64,000 nucleotides of DNA, taken from the NCBI GenBank assembly GCA_030432695.1, contig JAUILN010000001.1:868001-932000 (forward strand). Reading direction: 5' to 3'. Both the position numbers and the translations under genes were made by a program. Origin of the DNA: a bacterium. GTDB lineage: Bacteria; Planctomycetota; UBA1135; UBA2386. Below, piece after piece: positions 49,006 through 58,468 of the stretch. Numbering within the stretch: position 1 is the first letter of the stretch; each line of letters starts with the position of its first letter. The notes beneath the pieces were generated by a model. The model saw only the letters and a list, made by a program, of their open reading frames with translations. It searched no databases and was not told the origin of the DNA.

Positions 49006-49976
49006 TCGATCGCAAATTGCTCGGGATCGTCGCGGTGCTCGCCGCGGTGGTGGTCGCCGCGTCGCTGCAGAGCAGCAACTTCCTGTCGGGGGGCAACCTC
49101 GAGACGCTGCTCTACCGCACCAGCCTCTACGGCATCATCAGCATCGGCGCGGCGTTCGTCATCGTCACCGGCGGGATCGACCTGTCGATCGGCTCGATGA
49201 TCTGCCTGGTGGGTCTGAGCCTGCCCTACCTCACCGTCGGCTGCGGTTGGCCGGTGGTGGTCGCGGTGCCGGTCGCGCTCGGTCTGTCGATCGCGCTCGG
49301 CTGGTTCCACGGCTTCCTGGTCACGCGACTCGACCTGCAGCCGTTCGTGGTCACGCTCTGCGGTCTGCTGCTCTACCGGGGCATCGCGCGCTGGATCACC
49401 GAGGACCGGAGTCTGGGATTCGGCACCGGCGAGTACTCCTGGATGACCGACCTGGTCGAGACCCGCTGGGAGATCGCCGGCGGCTTCGCGATCCGCCCAC
49501 CGATGCTGCTGCTGTTGGCGGTGGCGGTGGCCTCGAGCCTGTTCCTCACCCGTTCGATCTACGGTCGCTACCTGCTGGCGCTCGGTCGCAACCGCGAGGC
49601 GACCCGGCTCTCCGGCATCCGCACCGACCGGATGGTGGTGGTCGCCTACGTGGTCTGCGCGGGGCTCGCGGGACTCGGTGGCCTGCTGTTCGTGCTCGAC
49701 GGCAACGGCGGCAAGGCCACCAGCCTCGGCAACTTCTACGAGCTCTACGCGATCGCCGGCGCGGTGCTGGGCGGCTGCTCGCTGCGCGGCGGCGAGGCCT
49801 CGATCCCCGGCGTGGTGCTCGGTGCCGCGCTGATGCAGGTGCTGTGGAGCGCGATCCGCCAGACCGACCTGTCCACCGAACTCGAGTTCGCCGTGGTGGG
49901 CGGGGTGATCCTGGCCTGGGTGGTGGCCGAGGAGCTGCTGCGTCGGCTCGGGCGGCGGCGTCGCGCGGCCGGTTGA
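49002..49976 (+). CDS. CUT2 sugar ABC transporter permease
   Basis: 324 aa from a TTG at 49002 that overlaps the ATPase stop. About nine membrane helices. IVTGGIDLSIGSM is the cytoplasmic-loop signature of RbsC/XylH-type permeases, and YAIAGAVLGGCSLRGGEASIPGVVLGA is also family-typical. Only one permease is encoded, as usual for CUT2. A strong hairpin follows the gene. Confidence 0.95.
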   Translation: MIDRKLLGIVAVLAAVVVAASLQSSNFLSGGNLETLLYRTSLYGIISIGAAFVIVTGGIDLSIGSMICLVGLSLPYLTVGCGWPVVVAVPVALGLSIALGWFHGFLVTRLDLQPFVVTLCGLLLYRGIARWITEDRSLGFGTGEYSWMTDLVETRWEIAGGFAIRPPMLLLLAVAVASSLFLTRSIYGRYLLALGRNREATRLSGIRTDRMVVVAYVVCAGLAGLGGLLFVLDGNGGKATSLGNFYELYAIAGAVLGGCSLRGGEASIPGVVLGAALMQVLWSAIRQTDLSTELEFAVVGGVILAWVVAEELLRRLGRRRRAAG

Positions 49977-49980
49977 TCCG

Positions 49981-50023
49981 CGAAGACGTACGGCTGGTGC
50001 CTGGCACCGGCTGTACGGCTTCG
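49981..50023. terminator. very strong bidirectional hairpin terminator
   Basis: CGTAC (49987-49991), GGCT and GGTGCC (49996-50001) face GGCACC (50003-50008), GGCT and GTACG (50013-50017) across one central base; the two GGCT stretches pair by G-C and G-T. Outside them CGAAG (49981-49985) pairs with CTTCG (50019-50023). It lies between two convergent genes and would stop both transcripts. It lacks a T-run, as is common at this GC content. Confidence 0.7.
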
Positions 50024-50045
50024 AACTGGTCCGGACGCCTTTCAG

Positions 50046-51125
50046 TCAGCGCTTCGTGCCATGCTCGGCCTGGTGATGCCGCTTCAGCACGTCGGCGCCG
50101 AAGCCGTTCTTCAGATCGTGCCAGACGGTGTGCGGGTGGTTCGCGCCGTTCTGGATGTTGTCGTACTCGATGACGTACTCCGGCGCGTGGATCCGCCAGT
50201 AGTGCGCCTGGCCCTTCTCGGCGCTGCCGATCCAGGAGAAGTAGACGTCGCGGAGCGCGTGCACGCCGTGGCTGGCCTTCCAGGCGGCAGACCAGTCGTC
50301 GCAGAGAGCGGTCGGATGCAGCTCGAGCAGGCTCGCCAGCAGCTCGCGCTGTGCGGGATCCATCGCCGCCGCCGGCAGGCCCTTGGGCTCGCCGAGCACC
50401 GACAGGTCGGCGCCCGGCGCCGCCAGGATGTCGGCCGGCACCTTGCCCTCGAGGATTGCCTGGGCGCGTTGGTTGGCGTTCAGACTGGCGAGAAGGGCCC
50501 GCGCCCGGTCCTCGTAGTGGCCGAGGACCCGCTCGCCGGCCCGCGGCCCTTGGCGCAGCTCATGAGGGTTCGCGCCGAGGAACCGCGGCGTGGCACCGAC
50601 CAGGCGCCCACCGGCGAAGGTGAGGTTCAGGCTGACGTGGTGGCCCTGCAGGCGGAAGCCCCAGGAGCCGTCCTCGCTCGGCTCGCCGAACACCGCGACG
50701 GAGTAGCGCTCGGCATCACGGTGCTCGAAGGCCTGGCCGGCGGCCTTGGCGGCGTCGCGGAGCACGGTCTCGAGCGCGAAGATGTCGACCGTCTCGAAGT
50801 AGCCGCGGCCGCTGAGCGCGGTGCGCAGGATGCCGTGGACCGCGCGGCGCTGGTCGAGATCGAGCATCCCGAGTTCGACGCCGGGGTAGCGGTTCGGCAC
50901 GAAGTGCCAGTTGGTCCGCTCGGCGTCGTCGAAGGCGAACGCACCCTTGGCCTTCAGCTCGTCGGAGAGCGAGTCGACGAACGCGGAGACCTGCTCGATG
51001 AGCGCAGCGACCGTGGAGTCGGGGCCGGGCCGCGTGGCTGGTGCGGGCTTCGGCGCGAGCAGGGTCACGGCGCCGGGAACCAGCGCGGCGGAGAGAAGGA
51101 GAAAGGTCTCGGCGGCGCGGTTCAT
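50046..51125 (-). CDS. DUF3500 family exported protein
   Basis: 359 aa from the ATG at 51125. A signal peptide covers about 1-30. The DUF3500 pattern is seen in TNWHFVPNRYPGVELGML, LDLDQRRAVHGILRTALSGRGY, the WGFRLQGHHVSLNLTF motif and PHTVWHDLKNGFGADVL at the end. Function of the family is not established. It is the last of three minus-strand genes. Confidence 0.8.
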   Translation of the reverse strand: MNRAAETFLLLSAALVPGAVTLLAPKPAPATRPGPDSTVAALIEQVSAFVDSLSDELKAKGAFAFDDAERTNWHFVPNRYPGVELGMLDLDQRRAVHGILRTALSGRGYFETVDIFALETVLRDAAKAAGQAFEHRDAERYSVAVFGEPSEDGSWGFRLQGHHVSLNLTFAGGRLVGATPRFLGANPHELRQGPRAGERVLGHYEDRARALLASLNANQRAQAILEGKVPADILAAPGADLSVLGEPKGLPAAAMDPAQRELLASLLELHPTALCDDWSAAWKASHGVHALRDVYFSWIGSAEKGQAHYWRIHAPEYVIEYDNIQNGANHPHTVWHDLKNGFGADVLKRHHQAEHGTKR

Positions 51126-51153
51126 GTGCAGCAACTCCGGGTGGATCCGCAGA

Positions 51154-52386
51154 TCACTTGTTCTCTTGCTGACGCCTCTTCAACGTCTGGATCTGCTCTT
51201 CGAAAGCGGACTTGGTGGGGAACTTGTCGAGCATGCGAGACCAGGCCTTCACCGTGCGGGCGTTCCAGTGGACGTCCTCCAGGGACTGCTCGGTCTCGAC
51301 CTCGACCGGACGGTAGCCGGCGTTCATCACGTCCTCGAAGATCTCGCGGAGCATCTCGTTCAGCTCGTAGGCGACACGGGCCTGGTCGTTGTCGAAGTAG
51401 TCGACCTGCCGAAGCTTCTCGACGATGGCGAAGATGGCTGGGTACTTCAGGGGGTTCTCCACCAGTTCCCGCTTGCTTCGGATCCAGCCGATGCCCCCCG
51501 AGTCGATCTGCGAGACCATCTCGGTGACCTGTTGGCGCGTGGCGTCGTCGATGCTGTCGGGCCACGCGACCGGCTCGAGTTCCTCCGCAGGGTTGAAGAC
51601 CTCCTCGCGACTCGTGGGCGCCCCGGACGTCGAAGAACTCGGCGCCGGCTTCGCCGTCTCCTTCGGCTTCTCGGTGGCCGCCTCGGTCGCCTGACCTGCG
51701 GCGTCGCCACCGTCACCTTCACCGTCAGCCGGGGGAGCATCCGCGGGAGCATCACCGCTCTCGGAGTCACCGCCCGCATCCGCGCCGGCATCGGTGTCGG
51801 TCCCGGACTCGCCGGCGTTGGCCCCGGCGTTCGCCGCACCGTTGTTCGCGGTGTTCTCCTTGCTCGGGTCGTCGCCGTCGCCGCCCATCAGGAACACGAC
51901 CACAACGACGATCACCGCCACCAAGCCGATGCCGCCGAACAGCAGAGCGTTGTTGTTGCCCTTCTTCTCGGCGGCTTCCCCGCCGCCCCGACGCCCGCGG
52001 CGCCCACCTCCGCCCTCGCCGTCGCCGTCGTCCGCACCGGCGCGGGCGCGGCGTCCGCCACCCGCTGCACGCCGAGGGCTCGCACCCTCGTCGTCGCCGC
52101 CACCTGCGCCACGCCGGCTGCGCCGCGTGCTCGAGGCCGTTCCACCTCCCGAGTCCGCCGTCGTCGCAGCGCCGCGCGCGCGCGCCGGGCGGGCCGATGC
52201 CGGCCGCGCAGCCGCCGGCTTGGCGGCACTGGCCGCACCACCTCCGCCCGACTGCGCCGCAGCGATCTGCGCCGCGACCTCGATGATCGCCCCGCACGCG
52301 GTGCACTTCGACTTGGTGCCCTTGAAGGTGTCGGGGATCTTGAACTTCTTGCCGCAGTTCTGGCAGACGATCTGGTGGGCTGTCAT
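51154..52386 (-). CDS. zinc-ribbon / membrane protein with helical C-terminus
   Basis: 410 aa. An N-terminal zinc ribbon (CQNCGKKFKIP with C8/C11 and CTACG with C28/C31) resembles MJ0042-type ribbons. A low-complexity Ala/Gly/Arg region, one membrane helix (ALLFGGIGLVAVIVVVVVFLM), a long acidic Asp/Gly/Ala linker and a C-terminal helical domain follow. The same layout as the next upstream gene (52465) suggests paralogues. A role in surface or membrane sensing is only a guess. Confidence 0.6.
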   Translation of the reverse strand: MTAHQIVCQNCGKKFKIPDTFKGTKSKCTACGAIIEVAAQIAAAQSGGGGAASAAKPAAARPASARPARARGAATTADSGGGTASSTRRSRRGAGGGDDEGASPRRAAGGGRRARAGADDGDGEGGGGRRGRRGGGEAAEKKGNNNALLFGGIGLVAVIVVVVVFLMGGDGDDPSKENTANNGAANAGANAGESGTDTDAGADAGGDSESGDAPADAPPADGEGDGGDAAGQATEAATEKPKETAKPAPSSSTSGAPTSREEVFNPAEELEPVAWPDSIDDATRQQVTEMVSQIDSGGIGWIRSKRELVENPLKYPAIFAIVEKLRQVDYFDNDQARVAYELNEMLREIFEDVMNAGYRPVEVETEQSLEDVHWNARTVKAWSRMLDKFPTKSAFEEQIQTLKRRQQENK

Positions 52387-52464
52387 CGGAGCTCGGAGGG
52401 TTCGGGGAGCTTGGCTCGGTCGAGAGAAGGTCGGGGAGGGGGCGGGTCGCGGGGAGCCCGCAGG

Positions 52465-53853
52465 TCAACGCTTCTTGGCGTCGTCCTTGTCGGGCGGGGT
52501 GCGCCCGGACAGTTCGGCCTCGAGTTCGGCGTCGTCCTTCTGGATCGCGTAGTCGTAGTCGGTGCGCCAGTGGTTGTCGGCCCACCATCCGTACCACTGC
52601 TTCAGGGCCGACTGGCGCATCTCCTCGACGTGCGCCGACTTCGCGGGGTCCGCAGCCTCCGTCATCGACGGGTTGAAGCCGAAACGCTGGCCGGTGATGT
52701 CCTCGAGTGCCTGGCAGACCTTGCGGAGCTGCAGGATCTGCTCGCGGTTCGAGGCAGGGATCTCGAAGAACTTGTTCAGCAGCCGCGGGATCGACGGCTT
52801 GCCGATCTGCTTCAGGCGCATGGCAGCGCGGTTCGGAACCGCGCCCGGCGCATCGAGGTCGATCAGCTCGGCGATCCGCTGGTCGATCTCGGCCTGGACG
52901 TTCTCGGGCGTGCCGTCGAGATGGCCGAGCGCCTTGATCTCGGCCTCGCGGACCGTCTCCTCGACGCCGTTGTAGACGCGCTTCACGTCCTGCGCCTGGC
53001 CGATGACCTCATGGGTCGACGGCCGGATCTTGTTCGGATCGTCTTTCGGCGCCCGCTCACGGATGCCGCTGACCACCTCGAAGCGGCTGATGCGCGCGCG
53101 GTCGTTGGCGAACGTGAACCAGACCCACACCTCGCCACCGCCCTGGTCGAAGTACTTCGCCTGGGCCTGCTCGTCCGGCGTGACATACAGGATGACCTTG
53201 CCGGTTTCGGCCTCGGCGTCGGTGGTGTCGACCTGGCCCGAAGTCGGCTCGGTGTCGCGGATCAGCTTGGCGGAGTCCGCGGCGAGCAGCGCGTCGAGGA
53301 CCCGCTTCTCCAGGTCCTCGGCGGTGCCGTCGATGTTGTCGATGCCGAGCGACTTGCGCATGCCCTGCAGGTCGGTGTAGCGCCCGAGTTCGAATCGGTT
53401 GTCGGTCGACATCGCCTCGTACCAGGCCATCGCATCCCGTACCCGCGGATTCGCGGAGCCGGTCTCGACGCGCTTGGGCGGTGCGGGCTTGTTGCGATTC
53501 TGGCTGCCGTCGTCGCCGCCGCCCGAGATCAACATCGCGCCGACGATCATCACCGCCAGGATGCCGCCGCCCCAGAGGAACGGAGTGGCCGGGTTCTGCC
53601 GGCTCGCACCGCGCTTGGAGGCCGCAGCCGGGATGAACACCCGGTGGCAGTTGGCACACTCGATCTGCGATTCGAGGTGTTCGGCGGGAACCTTGTACTG
53701 GGTTCCGCACTGCGGGCACGGGATCGTCGCCTTGCCGCCGCGGGCCTGTGCGGCGCGCGCTGCGACGCCGGACGAGGAGCGGCTCGAACCGCTGGCTGCG
53801 GACGACCGGGTGGAACTACGTCGACTCGAAGAGGAACGGCGTCTCGCGGCCAC
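52465..53853 (-). CDS. zinc-ribbon / membrane protein, paralogue of the preceding one
   Basis: 462 aa. A serine/arginine-rich N-terminus of about 35 residues precedes a zinc ribbon (CPQCGTQYKVP and CANCHRVF), a linker, one membrane helix (FLWGGGILAVMIVGAMLIS) and an exported domain of about 330 residues with repeated KQIGKPSIPRLLNKFFEIPA-like and helical stretches. The start at 53853 is followed by a Ser/Arg stretch that could be non-coding; a later start is possible. It starts the three-gene minus-strand operon. Confidence 0.6.
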   Translation of the reverse strand: MAARRRSSSSRRSSTRSSAASGSSRSSSGVAARAAQARGGKATIPCPQCGTQYKVPAEHLESQIECANCHRVFIPAAASKRGASRQNPATPFLWGGGILAVMIVGAMLISGGGDDGSQNRNKPAPPKRVETGSANPRVRDAMAWYEAMSTDNRFELGRYTDLQGMRKSLGIDNIDGTAEDLEKRVLDALLAADSAKLIRDTEPTSGQVDTTDAEAETGKVILYVTPDEQAQAKYFDQGGGEVWVWFTFANDRARISRFEVVSGIRERAPKDDPNKIRPSTHEVIGQAQDVKRVYNGVEETVREAEIKALGHLDGTPENVQAEIDQRIAELIDLDAPGAVPNRAAMRLKQIGKPSIPRLLNKFFEIPASNREQILQLRKVCQALEDITGQRFGFNPSMTEAADPAKSAHVEEMRQSALKQWYGWWADNHWRTDYDYAIQKDDAELEAELSGRTPPDKDDAKKR

Positions 53854-54135
53854 GGATGAGAGGTCTCCGGTTGAGGGGTCGCTGGCGAGGACCGTCCATC
53901 ATGGACCCTCCGGACGACCGCGGGGGCGGGTGATCCGGAAGCAGGCACGGGACGGGCTCGCATCGGCCGCGGTGCGGCCTCACGATGTGGAGACCGGGCA
54001 CGTGCCGCGGGCGATCCAGCGGTGCGTTCCCGGACGGGGCAGGCGAGACGGTATCGCCACCCGGGTGGCTGTCAACGGCAGCTTGCGGCAGACCGTTCAG
54101 TGGGTTAGGGCGATTCGAGACCCGCGGAATCGACG
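53854..54135. promoter_or_regulatory. divergent intergenic region upstream of uvrB
   Basis: A 282-nt gap between two divergent genes must hold promoters for both. I see two perfect palindromes: GTCCATCATGGAC (53894-53906) and GCCACCCGGGTGGC (54056-54069), the latter about 65 nt before the uvrB start. Neither resembles a known LexA box. No clear -35/-10 pair could be picked. Confidence 0.4.
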
Positions 54136-56196
54136 ATGACGAAGCGCTTCCAACTGAGTACCGGAATGGAGCCCGCGGGCGATCAACCGGGCGCGATCGC
54201 GAAGGTCACGAGCTGGCTCGGCGGGGGCGAGAAGACTGCGACCCTGCTCGGCGTCACCGGCTCTGGCAAGACCTTCACGATGGGCAAGGTCGTCGAGGAG
54301 CTGCAGCGACCGACGCTGGTCCTCGCGCCGAACAAGACCCTCGCCGCGCAGCTCTATGCCGAGTTCAAGGCCTTCTTCCCCGACAACGCGGTCGAGTACT
54401 TCGTCTCCTACTACGACTACTACCAACCCGAAGCCTACGTCGCGAACACCGACACCTACATCGAGAAGGACGCGACCATCAACGAAGCCATCGAGCGGAT
54501 GCGCAATGCCGCGACGCGCTCGCTGATGGAGCGGCGCGACGTGCTGATCGTGGCCTCGATCTCGTGCATCTACGGCCTGGGCAGTCCGGAGAACTACCGC
54601 GAGCTGTCGGTGTCGCTGCGCAAGGGCGACGAGATCGAGCGGGACACCCTGCTGCGGTCGCTGGCGAGCCTGCAGTACCGGCGCGACAACTACGATTTCA
54701 CGCAGGGCCGCTTCCGGGTCCGCGGCGACGTGGTCGAGGTGTTCCCGGTCTACGAGGAGCAGCACGCGGTGCGGGTCGAACTGTGGGGCGACGAGATCGA
54801 GGCGGTCTACCTGGTCGATCCGCTCCGTGGCGACATCGTCCGTGAGGTCGAGGAGATGACCATCTACCCGACCAGCCACTACGTCGCGCCGGCCGACCGG
54901 CTGCTGGCCGCCTGTGACGCGATCGAGGAAGAGCTGGAGGAGGAACTCGTGAAGCTCGAGGGCCAGCGCAAGCTGCTCGAGCGGCAGCGCCTGGAGCAGC
55001 GCACCCGCCACGACCTCGAGATGCTGCGCGCCACCGGGATGTGCAACGGCATCGAGAACTACTCGCGGCACATGGACGGGCGCACCACCGGGCAGCCGCC
55101 GGCGACGCTGCTGCACTACTTCCCGTCCGACTTCCTGCTGTTCATCGACGAGAGCCACGTGGCGGTGCCGCAGGCCGGCGGGATGTTCCGCGGCGACCGG
55201 GCGCGCAAGGAGAACCTGGTCAAGTACGGCTTCCGTCTGCCGTCGGCGCTCGACAACCGGCCGCTGACCTTCGAGGAGTTCGAACAGCTGCAGAACCAGG
55301 TGCTGTACGTCTCGGCGACGCCCGGCGACTACGAGCTGAAGCGGAGCGCCGAGCGGGTCACCGAGTTGGTGGTCCGGCCGACGGGTCTGGTGGACCCACC
55401 GGTCGAGGTCCGGCCGGCGCGCGGGCAGATCGACGACGTGCTGGGCGAGGTCAAGGCGCGGGCCGAGCGGCAGGAGCGGGTGCTGGTCACCACGCTGACC
55501 AAGCGGATGGCCGAGGAGCTGACCGACTACTTTCGCGACGTCGGCGTACGGGTCCGCTACCTGCACTCCGACATCGACAGCCTGGAGCGCACCGCCCTGA
55601 TTCGCGATCTGCGGCTCGGCGTCTTCGACTGCCTGGTCGGCATCAACCTGCTACGGGAGGGGCTCGACATCCCGGAGGTCACGCTGGTCGCGGTGCTCGA
55701 CGCCGACAAGGAGGGCTACCTGCGCTCCAAGACCTCGCTGATCCAGACCTGCGGGCGGGCGGCGCGCAACGTCGAGGGCCGGGTGATCCTCTACGCCGAC
55801 AAGACCACCGACTCGATGCGGGGTGCGATGGAGGAGATGGAGCGACGCCGCACCCGGCAGATCGCCCACAACGAGGAGCACGGCATCACCCCGCGGACCA
55901 TCGTCAAGGAGGTGCGCGAGCTGCTGCAGGCCGAGGAGGAGGCCGAGTCGGACGCTCCGAAGCGCGGCCGCGGCAAACGCGGACGCAAGGAGACGGCACC
56001 CGCGAAGGGGGCTGCGCTGCCGACCGACGCCGCCGATCTGGCGGTGGACTTCGCCGACCGTCGCGCGCTGACCCAGCACGTCAACAAGCTGCGCGAGCAG
56101 ATGGTGAACGCCGCGAAGAGCCTCGAGTTCGAGGAGGCGGCGCGGCTGCGCGACCAGATCTTCCGGCTGGAGAAGCTGGACCTCGAGCTGCTGTGA
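54136..56196 (+). CDS. uvrB: UvrABC system protein B
   Basis: 686 aa. Helicase-like damage-verification subunit of nucleotide excision repair. Walker A GVTGSGKT (39-46), the beta-hairpin region [24 protein letters not shown] and [25 protein letters not shown] as two overlapping blocks, SATPGDYEL, and helicase motif [11 protein letters not shown]-terminal UVR domain ([20 protein letters not shown]) binds UvrC. An inserted lysine/arginine-rich linker (GRGKRGRKE) precedes it. Confidence 0.97.
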   Translation: MTKRFQLSTGMEPAGDQPGAIAKVTSWLGGGEKTATLLGVTGSGKTFTMGKVVEELQRPTLVLAPNKTLAAQLYAEFKAFFPDNAVEYFVSYYDYYQPEAYVANTDTYIEKDATINEAIERMRNAATRSLMERRDVLIVASISCIYGLGSPENYRELSVSLRKGDEIERDTLLRSLASLQYRRDNYDFTQGRFRVRGDVVEVFPVYEEQHAVRVELWGDEIEAVYLVDPLRGDIVREVEEMTIYPTSHYVAPADRLLAACDAIEEELEEELVKLEGQRKLLERQRLEQRTRHDLEMLRATGMCNGIENYSRHMDGRTTGQPPATLLHYFPSDFLLFIDESHVAVPQAGGMFRGDRARKENLVKYGFRLPSALDNRPLTFEEFEQLQNQVLYVSATPGDYELKRSAERVTELVVRPTGLVDPPVEVRPARGQIDDVLGEVKARAERQERVLVTTLTKRMAEELTDYFRDVGVRVRYLHSDIDSLERTALIRDLRLGVFDCLVGINLLREGLDIPEVTLVAVLDADKEGYLRSKTSLIQTCGRAARNVEGRVILYADKTTDSMRGAMEEMERRRTRQIAHNEEHGITPRTIVKEVRELLQAEEEAESDAPKRGRGKRGRKETAPAKGAALPTDAADLAVDFADRRALTQHVNKLREQMVNAAKSLEFEEAARLRDQIFRLEKLDLELL

Positions 56197-56205
56197 GGCC
56201 GCTGG

Positions 56206-58437
56206 TCAGCGCTCGATGCGGACCCGGTCGAGGTCCGGCGTCCCGGCGGTGGGCTCGAGCCGCGCGCCGGATTCGTCGATGTGCAGCGTGGCCCGGCCCG
56301 ATCCGAGGGCGAGGCCACGGATCTCGAGCGCATCCCACGACGACGGCAACCGCGGTCGCACCTCGAGCCCACCTTCGACCACCCGCACGCCGCCGAAGCC
56401 GTGGATCAGCGCCTGGAGGAAGCCGCCCATCCCGGTGGTGAAGTTGATGCAGTCGTTGCCGGGGGTCTCGGTCCAGGTCAGGAACGGTCCCTTGACGTTG
56501 CTGCGCCACGCGGCGTCGAGCTCGGCCAGCGCCCGTTCCTCGTCGCCGAGCTGGGACCACAGCACGGTGTGGATCGCGTGGCTCATCGCCGGCGCGTTGT
56601 CGGCGGTGCGCGGCTGGTAGTAGGCGAGGTCGTTGCGGATCACCTCGGGGTCGTCGACGAGCTGCCAGGGGTAGCTCATCAGCACGACGTCAGCCTGCTT
56701 GATCGTGCCGCCCTGGTAGCCGACGTACTCCGGATGGCGGCGCTCCGTGGCATCGAACGGGATCACGAGCCCCTCGGCGACCTCGCGCCAGCGCCCGGGT
56801 ACCGCCTCGCCCAGGCGCTCGGCCAGCGCGATCGCGAAGCCGAGGGCGCGGGCGGCGCTGCCGTTGACGTACGGGAAGTCGTCCTTGCCCTCGGCATACT
56901 CGTCGGCACCGGTGACGTCGCGGAGGTGCCAACTGCCGTCGTCGTCGCGCTCGGCCCGCGCGCAGTAGAACCCGGCGATGCCGCGCAGCACCGGCCAGGC
57001 CTTCGACCGCCACCAGGCAGCGTCGCCGTGCAGTTGGCCGTACTGCCAGAAGGCCAGCGCGATGCAGGCGTTGTTGTGGATCTCGTCGGCGTCGACGAAC
57101 CAGCGCGGGGTCGCCTCCTGGCCGGTGTCGGCCGACTCCCAGGGGAACCAGGTGACGCTGCTCTGCCATGGCAGCCCTTCGGTCACACCCTTCAGGATCG
57201 CGTTCTGCCGGGCGCCCTCGAGACGGTCGAAGCGGTAGTCGAGCATCGAGGCGGCGAGTTCGGGATGCAACAGGAGCAGGGCTGGGTACATCCAGGTCTC
57301 GGCGTCCCAGAACACGTGGCCGGCGTAGTTGTTCAGGTCGACCTTGGTCAGGCCCATCGGACCGATCGAGTCGCCGGCTCCCGGACGGATCGCCGAGACC
57401 AGGTGGAACAGCGCCGCGTCGGTGACCCGCTGCAGCTCGTCGGGGGCGCCGTGGAGGACCACGCGGGACTGCCAGAGGCCGGCCCAAGCCGCGGCGTGTT
57501 CGTGATGGACCGCGTCCCAGCCGTCGTCGAGGGCCCGCTCGACGACGTCCCAGGCCAGCGCGCCCGGGAGCGGCCGTTCACGGGACGAGCGGTAGGCGGT
57601 GGCGATCGTGAATTCCCGCGCGCGGCCGGCGGGCAGCGCGATGCGGGTGTCGAACCAGATCCGGTCGTCGCTCTGCCAGGCGCGGTGCTCGAGACCCGCG
57701 TCCGGATCTGCCGGGTCGGACGCCACGCGCAGGGCCTGCGTGACGTGCAGGTCGACCAGCGGGCGGTCGGTGGTCTCCGCGACCAGGGTGCGGAGGCGGA
57801 GTCCGTGCCGTCCGGCCACCGGCTCCTGGCGCGAGCCGACCCAGCGCACGCCGCGGGTGTTGGCGAGGTCGAGATTGCAGCGCAGATCGAGCGTCGCGTC
57901 GACCGCGGACTGGACGCTGACGCGGGTCAGGAACAGTGGCAGCCGCGCGCGCGACATCAGCTGTTCGGTCGTCACCGTGACGGCGGACCCTTCGACCGAC
58001 ACCTGCCATCGCGTGCGCAGCGTCGCGGCCGCGAGATCCAGTTCCTGCCGGTAGCTGCCGTCGACCAGCTCGGCCTCGAGCAGGTCGACGCCGCCGATGC
58101 GCAGGCCGAGTTTCGCCGGCGCGGGGAGCTCAGGCAGATACAGCTGGTAGTTGGGCCAGCCGTCGTCGTTGAGCAGCGGTCCGTTCCAGATGCCCGCGGG
58201 CACCACCCGGAAGCGGTGCGTGCCCTCGGGCCAGAGACCGCGCGGCGCAATGGTCACGCCGACCTCGCCGTTGGCGAGTGTCGCCGGGTAGCGCGGCGTC
58301 GGCTGCTCGGCCACCAGGGTCGCGGGCCGTCCACCCTGCGCGGTCAGCGGCGCGAGTGCCGAGAGCAGCGCGGTCAGGAACGCTCGCAGCAACAGGGCGG
58401 CGTCGCAGCCGGAGGGACCTCGCGGAGAATCGACCAT
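56206..58437 (-). CDS. exported GH65 family glycosidase/phosphorylase-like protein
   Basis: 743 aa from the ATG at 58437. Signal peptide LLRAFLTALLSALAPLTAQ. The GH65 (alpha/alpha)6 barrel is shown by HVFWDAETWMYPALLLLHPEL, YRFDRLEGARQNA, the catalytic-acid block VTGADEYAEGKDDFPYVN (Glu in ADEYAE), and IKQADVVLM. The exported location fits an acid-trehalase or glucosylgalactosyl-hydrolase type enzyme better than a cytoplasmic maltose or trehalose phosphorylase, but a phosphorylase cannot be excluded. Nearest neighbours are uvrB and a TPR protein. Confidence 0.85.
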   Translation of the reverse strand: MVDSPRGPSGCDAALLLRAFLTALLSALAPLTAQGGRPATLVAEQPTPRYPATLANGEVGVTIAPRGLWPEGTHRFRVVPAGIWNGPLLNDDGWPNYQLYLPELPAPAKLGLRIGGVDLLEAELVDGSYRQELDLAAATLRTRWQVSVEGSAVTVTTEQLMSRARLPLFLTRVSVQSAVDATLDLRCNLDLANTRGVRWVGSRQEPVAGRHGLRLRTLVAETTDRPLVDLHVTQALRVASDPADPDAGLEHRAWQSDDRIWFDTRIALPAGRAREFTIATAYRSSRERPLPGALAWDVVERALDDGWDAVHHEHAAAWAGLWQSRVVLHGAPDELQRVTDAALFHLVSAIRPGAGDSIGPMGLTKVDLNNYAGHVFWDAETWMYPALLLLHPELAASMLDYRFDRLEGARQNAILKGVTEGLPWQSSVTWFPWESADTGQEATPRWFVDADEIHNNACIALAFWQYGQLHGDAAWWRSKAWPVLRGIAGFYCARAERDDDGSWHLRDVTGADEYAEGKDDFPYVNGSAARALGFAIALAERLGEAVPGRWREVAEGLVIPFDATERRHPEYVGYQGGTIKQADVVLMSYPWQLVDDPEVIRNDLAYYQPRTADNAPAMSHAIHTVLWSQLGDEERALAELDAAWRSNVKGPFLTWTETPGNDCINFTTGMGGFLQALIHGFGGVRVVEGGLEVRPRLPSSWDALEIRGLALGSGRATLHIDESGARLEPTAGTPDLDRVRIER

Positions 58438-58468
58438 GGCGCGATCGTCGCCCACGGCCGAGCGGCGG

